64,000 nucleotides of DNA. Source: Pelagibacterium montanilacus. GTDB lineage: Bacteria > Pseudomonadota > Alphaproteobacteria > Rhizobiales > Devosiaceae. Shown piece by piece: positions 1-10,499 of the stretch. How positions within the stretch are numbered: the first letter of the stretch is position 1; the number at the start of each line of letters is the position of its first letter. The position numbers were made by a program, and so were the translations under genes. The stretch lies in assembly GCF_003992665.1 (NCBI RefSeq), contig NZ_RZMX01000015.1:7501-71500 (forward strand). Reading direction: 5' to 3'. The notes beneath the pieces are model-generated. The model was given only the letters and a program-made list of their open reading frames with translations. It was not told the DNA's origin and did not search any database.

Positions 1-342
1 TGCACACGGCTTGCATTCTGCAAGAGCCGGGTCTTGCAAGTTGCGACGCCGCGATAGTCGAGGCCTCTCTCCTTTATGGCTAGGCGCCGTCCATATTGGG
101 CCTTCCAGCGCCCCGGCCACAAGATATGGCTCGGAAGGCGGCTGCACCGACAACTGGCACGGGGCTTGCTGCCTGTGGAGCGTATCCGGATCTTTGTGTG
201 TTGCGTACCGGATGACCTTTGCAAGGCCCGCTCATCCTGCGTATCGGAGGCGGGCCTTTTTTTCGGTCGGAGGACCGGGCTTGCTGGTCCGCCTCCAAGC
301 GACTAGAACGAACGCTGATACGTTTTTCCGGGGATAGCTTCG
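1..342. other. Left-edge stretch without a recognisable gene
   Basis: No open reading frame here looks like a protein; the overlapping ORFs on both strands are arginine- and proline-rich, as expected for shadow frames in GC-rich DNA. The stretch contains a hairpin at about 183-213 (arms ATCCGG and CCGGAT) and a good intrinsic terminator at 223-263. It is therefore probably the 3' part of a transcript that starts left of the window, or a small RNA. I looked for the conserved parts of SRP RNA, tmRNA and RNase P RNA and did not see them. Confidence 0.5.
223..263 (+). terminator. Intrinsic terminator before the yggT-like gene
   Basis: An 8-base stem (AGGCCCGC at 224-231 paired with GCGGGCCT at 250-257) is followed by a run of seven T residues. 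It reads rightward and ends a transcript coming from the left edge. Confidence 0.75.
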
Positions 343-642
343 ATGCTTTTTGGCCTTCTGCAGTTTGTCGATCTGGTGCTGAACCTGATCATCATGGTGA
401 TCATCGCCCAGGTCATCGTGAGCTGGCTTCTGGCCTTCAACATCCTCAACATGTCCAATCAGTTCGTGGCCACGATCGCGAACGCACTCCATCAGATCAC
501 CGACCCGCTCCTGCGCCCCATCCGGCGCGTTCTGCCCAGTTTCGGGGGCCTGGACATCTCCCCGATCGTGCTCTTTCTGGTGATCTACTTCATTCGCCTG
601 GTCATCCTCTACCCGCTCATGGCCCAGGTCAGGTTTGCGTAG
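343..642 (+). CDS. YggT family small membrane protein
   Basis: A 99-residue integral membrane protein of the YggT family. The sequence shows two hydrophobic segments, residues 3-30 and about 64-92, separated by a polar linker with the family's typical stretch around ITDPLLRPIRRVLPSFGGLD, in which a conserved loop joins the helices. Length and layout match the family. YggT proteins are inner-membrane proteins; in E. coli they have been linked to osmotic tolerance, and plastid relatives to thylakoid organisation, but no precise activity is settled. The gene follows a terminator by 79 bases, so it has its own promoter. The next gene, hppA, lies more than 500 bases away and is probably a separate unit. 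Confidence 0.85.
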   Translation: MLFGLLQFVDLVLNLIIMVIIAQVIVSWLLAFNILNMSNQFVATIANALHQITDPLLRPIRRVLPSFGGLDISPIVLFLVIYFIRLVILYPLMAQVRFA

Positions 643-1189
643 TCGAGGCTTGCGCCCTGGCGTTTACCCGGCCCCTTCGGGGACCCTCCCTGTATCCGCG
701 AATGACGCCGCGGGGCTGATGCAGCCGGACGCGGACTGGGCTCCTCATTTCGGTCCGAGTCGGCGCCAATGCGCGATCCGCCCGCGTGGGCCCGCTCGAA
801 GCCCGCGCTGACGATACGAGCGCTCTAAAAGACCGCCACGCCGGCACCTCCTGAAAAGAACCGCGCCAACCGGGCTGTCTGCGCCGCGCCCTTCTGGTTG
901 ATGCGCTGGGCGTGCCCGGCTCGGCCGTCAAGCTGGTCTTGGACCTGTCCTGCACCTACCCTCGCGATCCGCCGGCGCTTCCCCGTCCCTTGCCCCGGGG
1001 GTCGAAGAGACCGCCCGATGACCGGTGCTCAGGCGTCCCGAGTTTCCGTTTGCGTGAGGCCGGACGATCTGCCTATCCTTTGACTCTTCGGCGCCTCGCA
1101 AGGAGGCCGCCCGGAACCTGATCGAGGAGGGTCAGGGACGGGCGGAAGAGGGGCCGGCACCATTGAAGGAATGTGAGGGGGACTACGTT
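643..1189. other. 547-base gap between the yggT-like gene and hppA, no gene seen
   Basis: Several short ORFs exist on both strands, but none has a good ribosome binding site or resembles a known protein, and they overlap one another. A weak GC-rich hairpin (about 669-686, TTCG loop) follows the yggT-like stop. The last 30 bases carry the hppA ribosome binding site. The gap may hold a long hppA leader or a small RNA, but nothing in it can be named. Confidence 0.5.
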
Positions 1190-3337
1190 ATGACGTTGGC
1201 CTTATGGCTGATTGCCGCCTGCGGCGTTCTGTCGATCGTATATGGGATCGTCACCACACGCACTGTCATGGCCGCCGATCCGGGCACCGCACGCATGCAG
1301 GAGATTGCATCGGCGGTCCGCGAGGGCGCCACTGCCTATCTCAAACGCCAGTACACCACGATCGCCATCGTCGGCGTCGTGATCCTTGTGGCTGCCTGGC
1401 TGCTTTTGGGCATTCACGCCGCCATCGGGTTCCTGGTCGGCGCGGTGCTCTCGGGCGCGGCGGGCTTTATCGGCATGCACGTGTCTGTACGCGCCAATGT
1501 GCGGGTGGCCCAGGCCGCCGCCACCTCTCTTGCAGGCGGGCTGGACCTCGCCTTCAAGTCGGGCGCGGTCACCGGACTTCTGGTCGCAGGACTCGGCCTT
1601 CTGGGGGTCACGCTCTATTTCATCTACCTCACAACCGCCGGGGGTTATGCGCCCACGTCGCGGGTGGTCATCGATGCCCTGGTCGCGCTGGGATTCGGGG
1701 CCTCGCTCATCTCGATTTTCGCCCGGCTGGGCGGGGGCATCTTCACCAAGGGCGCCGACGTCGGCGGGGATATGGTCGGCAAGGTCGAGGCCGGCATCCC
1801 CGAGGACGATCCGCGAAACCCCGCGACCATCGCCGACAATGTGGGTGACAATGTCGGCGATTGCGCCGGCATGGCCGCCGATCTGTTCGAGACCTATGTG
1901 GTGACCATCGTGGCCACCATGGTGCTCGCCGCGATCATCCTGCCCGCAGACCTGCAGGTGGCAGGCATGGTGCTGCCGCTCGCCATCGGCGGGGCCTGCG
2001 TGCTCACCTCGATCGCCGGCACCTATTTCGTCAAGCTCGGACCTACCCAGAACATCATGGGGGCGCTCTACAAGGGCGTTATCGCGACGGGCGTGCTTTC
2101 GCTGATCGTGCTCCTGCCGGTCATCTGGCTCGTCTTTGGCGGGCTGGACCGGGAAATCGTGGTCGGTACCTCGAGCTTCACACCGCTTTCGCTTTATTTC
2201 TGCGGCGTGGCCGGGCTCGTGATCACCGGGCTGATCATCTGGATCACCGAATACTATACCGGCACCGACCGGCGGCCGGTCAATTCGATCGCCGAAGCCT
2301 CGATAACGGGCCATGGCACCAACGTCATCCAGGGGCTGGCCATCTCGCTTGAGGCTACCGCCCTGCCAGCCCTCGTCATCATCGCGGGCATCATCGTAAC
2401 CCATATGCTGGGCGGTCTGTTCGGCATCGGGGTTGCGGTCGTCACCATGCTGGCCCTTGCGGGCATGATTGTCGCACTCGACGCCTTCGGTCCGGTGACC
2501 GACAACGCCGGCGGCATCGCCGAGATGGCCGGCCTGCCCGACGAAGTCCGCCGCAACACCGACGCGCTCGATGCCGTGGGCAACACCACCAAGGCCGTGA
2601 CCAAGGGCTATGCCATCGGTTCGGCGGGACTTGGCGCGCTGGTGCTTTTTGCGGCCTATACCCAGGATCTGGCCTATTTCATCGCCAACTCCGAGACCTA
2701 TGTCTTTTTCGCCGACATGGGGCCGGTGAGCTTTGATCTCTCCAACCCCTATGTGGTGGCCGGGCTGCTGTTCGGGGGGCTTCTGCCGTTCCTCTTTAGC
2801 GGGATGTCGATGACCGCCGTAGGCCGGGCGGCCCAGGCCGTGGTGGTCGAGGTGCGGCGCCAGTTCAAGGAAAAGCCCGGCATCATGGAAGGCACCGAGA
2901 AGCCCGACTACGGCAGGGCGGTGGACATGCTGACCAAGGCGGCGATCAAGGAAATGATCGTCCCCTCCATGCTGCCGGTGCTATCGCCCATCGCGGTGTT
3001 CGTCGTCATCATGGTGATCGCCGGCAAGGCTGCGGCCTTTGCCGCCGTCGGGGCCATGCTGCTGGGCGTGATCATCACCGGCCTTTTCGTCGCCATCTCG
3101 ATGACCGCGGGCGGGGGCGCCTGGGACAACGCCAAAAAGAGCTTCGAGGACGGGTTCACCGATTCCACCGGCGTTGTCCACCATAAGGGATCGGAGGCCC
3201 ACAAGGCTTCGGTGACCGGAGACACCGTCGGCGATCCCTACAAGGACACCGCTGGCCCTGCGGTCAATCCCATGATCAAGATCACCAATATCGTGGCGCT
3301 GCTGCTTCTTGCCGTACTCGCCCACCAGGTGGGTTGA
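1190..3337 (+). CDS. hppA: K+-independent membrane-bound proton-pumping pyrophosphatase
   Basis: This enzyme hydrolyses pyrophosphate and pumps protons across the inner membrane. The protein has 715 residues and about 16 hydrophobic segments. The catalytic loop includes [11 protein letters not shown] near residue 190, followed by [19 protein letters not shown], which holds the Mg-pyrophosphate-binding aspartates. The motif [10 protein letters not shown] near residue 465 has a lysine where K+-dependent enzymes have alanine, so this is the K+-independent type. The ORF extends upstream to a TTG at 1163, but the ATG at 1190 with a purine-rich GTGAGGGGG stretch ahead of it is the better start. A terminator follows. 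The soluble pyrophosphatase ppa lies 5 kb downstream on the same strand, so two routes of PPi removal are encoded close together. Confidence 0.95.
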   Translation: MTLALWLIAACGVLSIVYGIVTTRTVMAADPGTARMQEIASAVREGATAYLKRQYTTIAIVGVVILVAAWLLLGIHAAIGFLVGAVLSGAAGFIGMHVSVRANVRVAQAAATSLAGGLDLAFKSGAVTGLLVAGLGLLGVTLYFIYLTTAGGYAPTSRVVIDALVALGFGASLISIFARLGGGIFTKGADVGGDMVGKVEAGIPEDDPRNPATIADNVGDNVGDCAGMAADLFETYVVTIVATMVLAAIILPADLQVAGMVLPLAIGGACVLTSIAGTYFVKLGPTQNIMGALYKGVIATGVLSLIVLLPVIWLVFGGLDREIVVGTSSFTPLSLYFCGVAGLVITGLIIWITEYYTGTDRRPVNSIAEASITGHGTNVIQGLAISLEATALPALVIIAGIIVTHMLGGLFGIGVAVVTMLALAGMIVALDAFGPVTDNAGGIAEMAGLPDEVRRNTDALDAVGNTTKAVTKGYAIGSAGLGALVLFAAYTQDLAYFIANSETYVFFADMGPVSFDLSNPYVVAGLLFGGLLPFLFSGMSMTAVGRAAQAVVVEVRRQFKEKPGIMEGTEKPDYGRAVDMLTKAAIKEMIVPSMLPVLSPIAVFVVIMVIAGKAAAFAAVGAMLLGVIITGLFVAISMTAGGGAWDNAKKSFEDGFTDSTGVVHHKGSEAHKASVTGDTVGDPYKDTAGPAVNPMIKITNIVALLLLAVLAHQVG

Positions 3338-3358
3338 ACTCTCTATCAGCCATTGAGA

Positions 3359-3388
3359 GGGGCCGGTCATGCCGGCCCCTTGCTTTTT
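3359..3388 (+). terminator. Intrinsic terminator of hppA
   Basis: A perfect 8-base stem (GGGGCCGG / CCGGCCCC) with a five-base loop is followed by TTGCTTTTT, 22 bases after the hppA stop codon. Confidence 0.85.
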
Positions 3389-3548
3389 GACATACAGAGC
3401 TCATCGCTGCGCGATCATGTCATTGAATTTGTTTTCATATTGGACATGAGCGCGCGATCGGCATAGTCTTGATCGCGTGTGGGGACGAGGCTTGCGGCGT
3501 CCTGGCGGAAACGCCGGAGAAGCCCGGTCGGGAACAAGAGGGCCAATC

Positions 3549-6500
3549 ATGCAGACCGAGCGCATCACCGCGATCTGGGAAAAACGGATCGCCGAGCTGG
3601 GAGCCGCACAGCCGGGGCTGGCGGTCTTTTTGAACCGGGCCATCCATTCGGCCGACAATGAAGACCTTGAACTCTACAGCCGGCCCGAGCTCGAAGACCT
3701 GCTGACCCGGACCGCGAACCATATCGGGGAGCGCAAGGCCGGGCAGGCCGATATCCGGATCTGGGCCCCGCAGTCCGGGCCCGAGGCCACCACGGTGGTC
3801 GATATCTATTCGGCCGACACGCCGTTCATCGTGGATTCCGCCCTCGCCGCGATCCGCGCCGCCGGCGCCTCGATCCGGTTCATGGTCCACCCTCTGGTGC
3901 CCGTCGACATCTCGACCACGCCCTGGACCATTCTCGAACGGCCCGCCCCGGATTCGCGCAACGAAAGCATTCTGCACGTCCATATCGAAACCCCGGCCGA
4001 CCAGAGCGTGCTTGAAGACATCGAGACCGAGCTTGCCCAGACCATGGTACAGGTGCGCCAGGCGGTGGTGGACTGGCGCGACATGCTCGAAAGGCTGCGT
4101 GGGGTCGTCCTCGCCTATCGCGAGCATCCGCCCCATATGCGCGAGCCGCTTCTCGCCGAAGCGATCCATTTTCTCGCCTGGCTCGCAGATCACAACTTCA
4201 CCTTCCTGGGCATGCGCGAATACCGGCTGACCGGGGAGGGAGAGACCCGGCGTCTCGAGCCCGTGGACGGATCGGGGCTGGGAATCCTCGCCGACCCCGA
4301 TTATCACTATCTGCGCCAGGGTCCCGATTTCGTCCACACCACGGCCCAGCACCTCGATTTCATCGCCTCCGACGATGCCCTGCTGATCACCAAGGCCAAT
4401 CGGCGGGCTTTGGTCCATCGGCGCGTCCACATGGACTATGTGGGGGTCAAACTCTTTGACGAGGACGGGCGCACCACCGGCGAATTGCGCATTCTTGGCC
4501 TTTTTACCTCCATGTCCATCGCCACCCCGCACACCGAAGTCCCGGTGATCCGGCGCAAGGTAACCGAGGTCATGCGCCGGTCGGGGCTTGATCCGCGCAG
4601 CCATGCGGGCAAGGCGCTGATGAACGCCATCGACAATTACCCCCGCGAGGAGATGTTTCAGATCACGGAGGCGCAGCTTCTCGAATTCGCCTCGGTGATA
4701 TCCACCCTGCCCGACCGGCCGCGCGTGCGCGTTTTGCCCCGCATCGACCGGTTCGACAATTTCGTCTCCATCCTCGTTTACCTGCCGCGCGACCGCTTCG
4801 ATTCATCGGTACGGGCGCGGATCGGGGCGCATATGGCGGCCCGGTATGACGGGCGCGTCTCGGCCTTCTCGCCGGGCTTTCCCGAAGGTGAGCTGGCCCG
4901 GGTCCACTTCATCATCGGGCGCAATGGCGGGGAAACGCCCCGGCCCGAGCGCGAGGTGCTCGAGGCGGAGGTGACCGAGATCAGCCGGACCTTCGGGGAC
5001 CGCCTGCTCGATGCGGCGCCCGATGCGGCTCTGGCCGCGCCCTATGCCCAGGCCTTTTCCGCCGACTATCAGCTGGCCCACACCCATGACGACGCCCTGG
5101 CCGACATCGCCGTTCTCGAAGGGCTCACCGACCAGTCCCCGCTGGCGGTGACCCTTGCTCCAGGTCGGGAGACCGCCGGCACCCTCTCGCTCAATGTCTA
5201 CCATCGCGAACGCCCCATCCCGCTCTCGGACCGAGTGCCCATGCTCGAGCATTTCGGCTTCAAGGTCATCGACGAGCGCACCTATCGCATTCACCCCACC
5301 GGGGCAGCCGAGGCGTTCATCCACAATATGACCCTGGTCCCTGCCGCCGACATCGACCTTGAAGCCTCCGCCGGCACCATCGAGGCCGCGATCATTGCCG
5401 CAGCGCGTGGCGAGATCGAGAGCGACGGATACAACGGGCTGGTTGTGACCGCGGGCCTCGCGCATCATCGCGTGGTGGTGCTGCGCGCGCTCGGGCACTA
5501 CCTCAAGCAGCTCGGCATCGCGTACTCCCAGCGCTATATCTGGACGGCGCTGGCCAGCCATCCGAGCCTGGCGCACGCCTTCCTGCGCCTCTTTGAAACG
5601 CTCAACGATCCCGACCACAAGGGTGATCGCGAGGCGGAAGCCGAGGCGCTCCGGGACGAAATCGCCACAAGGCTCGACACCATCGTCTCGATCGACGAGG
5701 ACAAGATCCTGCGCCGCGTGCTCGACCTTCTCGAAGCGCTCGTGCGCACCAATTTCTATCAGCGCGATCCCGATGGCAGGCCCGCCCCCACCCTTGCGCT
5801 CAAGTTCGATCCCGCCCGGATCGAGGCCATGCCCGAGCCCCGGCCCTATCGGGAGATTTTCGTTTATGCGCCCCGGGTGGAAGGCGTACACATGCGCGGC
5901 GGCGCGATTGCCCGTGGCGGGCTGCGCTGGTCGGACCGGCCCGAGGATTTCCGCACCGAGGTGCTGGGACTGGTCAAGGCGCAGATGGTCAAGAACTCCG
6001 TGATCGTGCCCGTGGGCGCCAAGGGAGGCTTCGTGCCCCGCCAGATGCCGGCGGGCGCCGACCGTGAAGCCGTCTATGCCGAGGGCACCGCCTGCTACAA
6101 GCTCTTTGTCTCCGCGCTGCTCGACGTCACCGACAACCTCGCCCAGGATACGGTGATCCCGCCCGAAAACGTCTTGCGCCGGGATGGCGATGACCCCTAT
6201 CTCGTGGTCGCCGCAGACAAGGGCACCGCTAGCTTTTCGGACACCGCCAACGCCATTTCCACCGCGCGCGATTACTGGCTGGGCGATGCCTTCGCCTCGG
6301 GCGGATCGGCAGGCTACGACCACAAGAAGATGGGCATCACCGCCCGTGGCGGCTGGGAAGCGGTCAAGCGTCACTTCCGTGAGATGGACATTGATATCCA
6401 GACCCAGGATTTCACCGTCGCGGGCATCGGGGACATGTCGGGCGACGTCTTCGGCAACGCCATGCTGCTCTCGCCCCATATAAGGCTGCTCGCCGCCTTC

Positions 6501-8300
6501 GATCACCGCGACATCTTCATCGATCCCGATCCCGACACCGCCAGGAGCTTTGCCGAGCGCCGGCGTCTCTTTGAAATGGGCCGCTCGAGCTGGGCTGACT
6601 ACGACAAGGCGCTGATTTCCGAAGGGGGCGGCGTCTTCTCGCGCCAGTCCAAGTCCATCCCCCTCTCGGCCCAGGCCCAGGAACTGCTCGGGCTCTCCGG
6701 ACCCAGCGCCACCCCGACCGAGATCATGACCGCCATCCTCAAGGCCAGGGTCGACCTGTTCTGGTTCGGCGGCATCGGCACCTATGTGCGCGCCAGCATT
6801 GAATCCGACGCCGATGCGGGTGACCGGACCAATGATTCCATTCGCATCACCGGGCTGGAGCTGGGCGCACGCGTCGTGGGCGAAGGCGCCAATCTGGGCC
6901 TCACCCAGCGCGGGCGGATCGAATACGCGCTGGCCGGTGGGCGGATCAACACCGACGCCATCGACAACTCGGCCGGGGTCAATTCCTCGGACCTCGAGGT
7001 CAATATCAAGATCGCCCTGGCCGAGCCCGTACGCACCGGGGCGCTTCCCATGGCCGACCGCGACGCCCTTCTGGTAGAAATGACCGAGCAGGTCGCGGCC
7101 CTGTGCCTGCGCAACAACTACCTCCAGACGCTCGCGCTCTCGCTCACCGAGCGCAGGGGACCGTCCGGCACGCCCGACCTCGCCGACCTCATGGCCGCTC
7201 TCGAGCAGGACGGCGAACTCGATCGCACCATCGAATTCCTGCCCGACGCCGAGGCACTCGCCGAGCGGACCGCGAGCGGCAAGCCGCTGACCCGGCCCGA
7301 GCTCGCGGTTCTGCTCGCCTATGCCAAGAACACGCTCTATGCGGCGCTTCTCGACTCCGAGGTGCCCGACGATCCCTATCTCTCCAGGGAGCTTTACCGC
7401 TATTTCCCCGCGACCCTGCGCGAGCGCTTCCCCGAAAGCGTGGAGAGCCATCGCTTGCGCCGGGAAGTGATCGCGACCGTGCTCTCCAATGCCATGATCA
7501 ACCGGGGCGGGCCCGCCTTCGTGATCCGGCTCAACGCCATGACCTCCACCGATCCCGGCGCCCTGGCCTTCGCCTATGCGGCGGCCCGCGACACCTTCGA
7601 CATCCAGGACCTCAATGCCGAGGTGGACGCGCTCGACGGCAGGATCGCCAGCGATACCCAGCTCGCCCTTTATGGTGAGATCGAGCGCCTGCAGGTCACC
7701 CAGGCGCTCTGGTTCCTGCGCAACGAGACCTTCAGCGGGGGTCTCTCGGACCTCGTCGCGCGCTATCGCGACGGCGCCGGCGTGCTGCGCGGGGCCATCG
7801 GAACGCTCGCCTCACCCTTTCTTTCCGGCGCCATCGCGGCCCAGGAACGCAAATTCGAGGCCGGGGGCACGCCCCCCGATCTCGCAAGACGCATCGCCCG
7901 GCTTTCCGTGCTCGCCCTCACCTCGGACATCGTTCTGGTGGCCGGCAAGGCCGGCTGCCCGGTCGAGGAGACGGCAAAGGCCTTCTTCTCGCTGATCGAG
8001 ACCTTCCGTCTCGGTCGGCTGACCGAACAGGGCGCCGCGATCACCGCAGTAGACCGCTTCGACCGCATGGCGCTCGACCGGGCCATGGCCAATCTGACGC
8101 GCGCCCTGCGCGATCTCACCCGGGACGTCCTGGCCGCCGACAAGGGACCAATCACTGATCGGCTGGCCGCATGGCGGTCCAGCCGTGAAGGCTCGATCGC
8201 TAGGGTCGCGCGAACCGTGGCCGATCTCATTGAAGGCGATCTCTCGATCTCCCGGCTTTCGGTGGCCGCCGGGCTTCTGACCGATCTCGCCACAAGCTGA
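3549..8300 (+). CDS. NAD-specific glutamate dehydrogenase, large (180-kDa) class
   Basis: It oxidatively deaminates glutamate to 2-oxoglutarate and ammonium with NAD+, feeding glutamate carbon into the TCA cycle. At 1583 residues it fits the roughly 1600-residue class known from Streptomyces, Pseudomonas and Caulobacter rather than the common 450-residue enzymes. The long N-terminal half is regulatory (ACT-like regions in family members). The catalytic core lies at about residues 790-1250: RGGAIARGGLRWSDR, then VPVGAKGGFVPRQ with the active-site lysine region, AADKGTASFSDTAN, and the Rossmann part with GIGDMSGDVFGNAM. The ORF begins at 3477, but the ATG at 3549, preceded by AAGAGGG, gives the usual N-terminus. 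It stands alone between the hppA terminator and a strong hairpin at 8330-8357. Confidence 0.93.
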   Translation: MQTERITAIWEKRIAELGAAQPGLAVFLNRAIHSADNEDLELYSRPELEDLLTRTANHIGERKAGQADIRIWAPQSGPEATTVVDIYSADTPFIVDSALAAIRAAGASIRFMVHPLVPVDISTTPWTILERPAPDSRNESILHVHIETPADQSVLEDIETELAQTMVQVRQAVVDWRDMLERLRGVVLAYREHPPHMREPLLAEAIHFLAWLADHNFTFLGMREYRLTGEGETRRLEPVDGSGLGILADPDYHYLRQGPDFVHTTAQHLDFIASDDALLITKANRRALVHRRVHMDYVGVKLFDEDGRTTGELRILGLFTSMSIATPHTEVPVIRRKVTEVMRRSGLDPRSHAGKALMNAIDNYPREEMFQITEAQLLEFASVISTLPDRPRVRVLPRIDRFDNFVSILVYLPRDRFDSSVRARIGAHMAARYDGRVSAFSPGFPEGELARVHFIIGRNGGETPRPEREVLEAEVTEISRTFGDRLLDAAPDAALAAPYAQAFSADYQLAHTHDDALADIAVLEGLTDQSPLAVTLAPGRETAGTLSLNVYHRERPIPLSDRVPMLEHFGFKVIDERTYRIHPTGAAEAFIHNMTLVPAADIDLEASAGTIEAAIIAAARGEIESDGYNGLVVTAGLAHHRVVVLRALGHYLKQLGIAYSQRYIWTALASHPSLAHAFLRLFETLNDPDHKGDREAEAEALRDEIATRLDTIVSIDEDKILRRVLDLLEALVRTNFYQRDPDGRPAPTLALKFDPARIEAMPEPRPYREIFVYAPRVEGVHMRGGAIARGGLRWSDRPEDFRTEVLGLVKAQMVKNSVIVPVGAKGGFVPRQMPAGADREAVYAEGTACYKLFVSALLDVTDNLAQDTVIPPENVLRRDGDDPYLVVAADKGTASFSDTANAISTARDYWLGDAFASGGSAGYDHKKMGITARGGWEAVKRHFREMDIDIQTQDFTVAGIGDMSGDVFGNAMLLSPHIRLLAAFDHRDIFIDPDPDTARSFAERRRLFEMGRSSWADYDKALISEGGGVFSRQSKSIPLSAQAQELLGLSGPSATPTEIMTAILKARVDLFWFGGIGTYVRASIESDADAGDRTNDSIRITGLELGARVVGEGANLGLTQRGRIEYALAGGRINTDAIDNSAGVNSSDLEVNIKIALAEPVRTGALPMADRDALLVEMTEQVAALCLRNNYLQTLALSLTERRGPSGTPDLADLMAALEQDGELDRTIEFLPDAEALAERTASGKPLTRPELAVLLAYAKNTLYAALLDSEVPDDPYLSRELYRYFPATLRERFPESVESHRLRREVIATVLSNAMINRGGPAFVIRLNAMTSTDPGALAFAYAAARDTFDIQDLNAEVDALDGRIASDTQLALYGEIERLQVTQALWFLRNETFSGGLSDLVARYRDGAGVLRGAIGTLASPFLSGAIAAQERKFEAGGTPPDLARRIARLSVLALTSDIVLVAGKAGCPVEETAKAFFSLIETFRLGRLTEQGAAITAVDRFDRMALDRAMANLTRALRDLTRDVLAADKGPITDRLAAWRSSREGSIARVARTVADLIEGDLSISRLSVAAGLLTDLATS

Positions 8301-8329
8301 GGGGCATCGGGCAGGCCCTGCGGGCCCCC

Positions 8330-8357
8330 GGGGCCAATTGTGCTTGCAATCGGCCCC
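8330..8357 (+). other. Strong hairpin between the glutamate dehydrogenase gene and ppa
   Basis: GGGGCC-A-ATTG pairs with CAAT-C-GGCCCC around a short loop. No T run follows, so it may be a Rho-dependent end, an mRNA-stabilising 3' structure or part of the ppa leader. Confidence 0.4.
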
Positions 8358-8417
8358 GCCGGTGGGCACAACGGCGCCGATCCTTCTCCTCCCAACCCCA
8401 AGGATTGACGAGAGCCC

Positions 8418-8948
8418 ATGAATATCGATGCCATTCCGGTCGGCAAGAATCCGCCCGATGACCTCAACGTCATCATCGAAGTGCCGCTGGGCGGCGAGCC
8501 GATCAAATACGAGATCGACAAGGATTCCGGGGCGCTCTATGTCGACCGCTTCCTTTACACGCCCATGCGCTACCCGGGAAATTATGGCTTTGTGCCCCAC
8601 ACCCTGTGCGGGGACGGCGATCCGCTCGACGTGATCGTGCTCAACTCGCGCCCGCTCGTTCCCGGTGCGGTGGTGCGCTCGCGACCGGTGGGCGTTTTGT
8701 TCATGGAAGACGATGGTGGCCAGGACGAAAAGATCCTCGCGGTGCCGGTCTCAAAGCTCACCCGCATGTACGACGCGATCCAGGACGTGACGGACCTGCC
8801 CGAAATCCAGATCGAGCGGGTCAAGCACTTCTTCACCCATTACAAAGATCTCGAGCCGGGCAAATGGGCCAAGCTCGAGCGCATCGGCAATCTCGAGGAA
8901 GCCCGCAAGGTGATCCTTGAGTCCATGGAGCGCGTGAAAACCGGCTAG
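8418..8948 (+). CDS. ppa: Inorganic pyrophosphatase, soluble family I
   Basis: A 176-residue cytoplasmic enzyme that hydrolyses pyrophosphate to two phosphates, pulling biosynthetic reactions forward. The family I signature is visible at residues 64-75 ([12 protein letters not shown]), with the metal-binding aspartates. [14 protein letters not shown] near residue 33 is also typical, with the substrate-binding lysine and arginine region. Length matches bacterial hexameric family I enzymes (about 175). The ATG at 8418 gives the standard start. A GC hairpin lies just after the stop codon (8948-8976). The neighbouring membrane pyrophosphatase does the same chemistry while conserving energy. Confidence 0.96.
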   Translation: MNIDAIPVGKNPPDDLNVIIEVPLGGEPIKYEIDKDSGALYVDRFLYTPMRYPGNYGFVPHTLCGDGDPLDVIVLNSRPLVPGAVVRSRPVGVLFMEDDGGQDEKILAVPVSKLTRMYDAIQDVTDLPEIQIERVKHFFTHYKDLEPGKWAKLERIGNLEEARKVILESMERVKTG

Positions 8949-9054
8949 CCCCGTGCACGCTACTGTGAGCCGGGGCAGACCTTGACCGTTTCCCCGGCCC
9001 GGGCGTAGAACGGGCGGCCATAATCTGATCATCCGACGACTGGACCAAGCGGCC

Positions 9055-10458
9055 ATGAGCAACAAGACGCTTTACGACAAGATCTGGGACGACCATCTGG
9101 TATCGAACAATGAGGACGGCACGTCGCTCATTTATATCGACCGCCACCTGGTTCACGAAGTGACGAGCCCCCAGGCTTTCGAGGGACTGCGTCTTGCCGG
9201 CCGCAAGGTCCGGGCACCCGAGCGCACGCTCGCGGTGGTCGACCACAACGTGCCGACCACCGATCGGTCCCTGCCCAATCCCGATCCCGAGAGTGTGGTG
9301 CAGATCGCGGCCCTGGCCGAGAACACGCGCGATTTCGGGATCGAGTATTATGACGCCTACGACATGCGTCAGGGCATCGTGCACATCGTGGGCCCCGAGC
9401 AGGGCTTCACCCTGCCGGGCATGACGATCGTGTGCGGTGACAGCCACACCTCGACCCATGGCGCCTTCGGCGCCCTGGCACATGGCATCGGAACCTCCGA
9501 AGTCGAACACGTTCTGGCCACCCAGACGCTGATCCAGTCCAAGGCCAAGAACATGCGCGTCACCGTCAACGGCTCGCTGCCGGACGGGGTCACCGCAAAG
9601 GATATCATCCTCGCCATCATCGGCGAGATCGGCACCGCCGGTGGCACCGGCCATGTGATCGAATTTGCCGGCCAGGCCATTCGCGAACTGTCGATGGAAG
9701 GCCGCATGACGGTCTGCAACATGACCATCGAGGGCGGTGCCCGCGCCGGCCTGATCGCCCCCGACGAAAAGACATTCGAATATGTGAAGGGCCGGCCGCG
9801 CGCGCCCAAGGGCGCCGCCTATGACATGGCCCTCGACTACTGGAAGACCCTCTACACCGACGAGGGCGCCCATTTCGACAAGGAAGTCGTGCTCGAGGCC
9901 GCCAATCTGCCCCCGATCGTCTCCTGGGGCTCCTCGCCCGAGGATGTCATATCGGTCAATGGCGTGGTCCCCGATCCCGAGGATATCGCCGACGCCAACC
10001 GTCGCGCCTCCAAAAAGCGCGCCCTCGAATATATGGGCCTTACCCCGGGCACCAGGATTACCGACATCAAGCTCGATCGCGTGTTCCTGGGCTCGTGCAC
10101 CAATGGCCGGATCGAGGATTTGCGCGCTGCCGCAAAGATCGTCCAGGGCCGCACCGTCCACGAAGGCGTCAACGCCATGGTCGTGCCTGGTTCGGGCTTG
10201 GTCAAGGCGCAGGCCGAGGCCGAAGGTCTGGACAAGATCTTCATCGAGGCGGGCTTTGAATGGCGTGAGCCGGGCTGCTCGATGTGCCTGGCCATGAATC
10301 CCGACAAGCTCGCCCCCGGCGAGCGCTGCGCATCGACCTCGAACCGCAATTTCGAGGGCCGCCAAGGCTTCAAGGGCCGCACCCACCTGGTCTCGCCCAT
10401 CATGGCGGCAGCGGCTGCCATTGCTGGCCATTTCGTCGATATCCGCAACTGGCAGTGA
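9055..10458 (+). CDS. leuC: 3-isopropylmalate dehydratase large subunit
   Basis: With LeuD it isomerises 2-isopropylmalate to 3-isopropylmalate in leucine biosynthesis. The protein has 467 residues, the normal size for proteobacterial LeuC. It belongs to the aconitase superfamily: [19 protein letters not shown] lies near residue 128, and the [4Fe-4S] cysteines are in FLGSCTNGR (near residue 347) and [11 protein letters not shown] (near residue 407). leuD and leuB are not in this window, so the subunits are encoded apart. The next gene starts 41 bases downstream on the same strand and may be co-transcribed. Confidence 0.97.
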   Translation: MSNKTLYDKIWDDHLVSNNEDGTSLIYIDRHLVHEVTSPQAFEGLRLAGRKVRAPERTLAVVDHNVPTTDRSLPNPDPESVVQIAALAENTRDFGIEYYDAYDMRQGIVHIVGPEQGFTLPGMTIVCGDSHTSTHGAFGALAHGIGTSEVEHVLATQTLIQSKAKNMRVTVNGSLPDGVTAKDIILAIIGEIGTAGGTGHVIEFAGQAIRELSMEGRMTVCNMTIEGGARAGLIAPDEKTFEYVKGRPRAPKGAAYDMALDYWKTLYTDEGAHFDKEVVLEAANLPPIVSWGSSPEDVISVNGVVPDPEDIADANRRASKKRALEYMGLTPGTRITDIKLDRVFLGSCTNGRIEDLRAAAKIVQGRTVHEGVNAMVVPGSGLVKAQAEAEGLDKIFIEAGFEWREPGCSMCLAMNPDKLAPGERCASTSNRNFEGRQGFKGRTHLVSPIMAAAAAIAGHFVDIRNWQ

Positions 10459-10499
10459 GCCAATCGGATCGGCCTGACGACCCATTGGACTGGGGGCCC

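Noticed and set aside
1-342. Possible SRP, 6S, tmRNA or RNase P RNA at the left edge
   Set aside because: The conserved core sequences of these RNAs were looked for and not seen.
1202-2404. A 400-residue ORF on the minus strand inside hppA
   Set aside because: It is the antisense shadow of hppA, with no family resemblance and a His/Asp/Gly-rich composition typical of reverse frames in GC-rich genes.
4803-7451. An 882-residue ORF antisense to the glutamate dehydrogenase gene
   Set aside because: A shadow frame; the sense strand codes for a well-conserved enzyme across the same bases.
8833-10485. A 550-residue ORF antisense to leuC
   Set aside because: It lies entirely opposite a conserved gene and has no recognisable domain.
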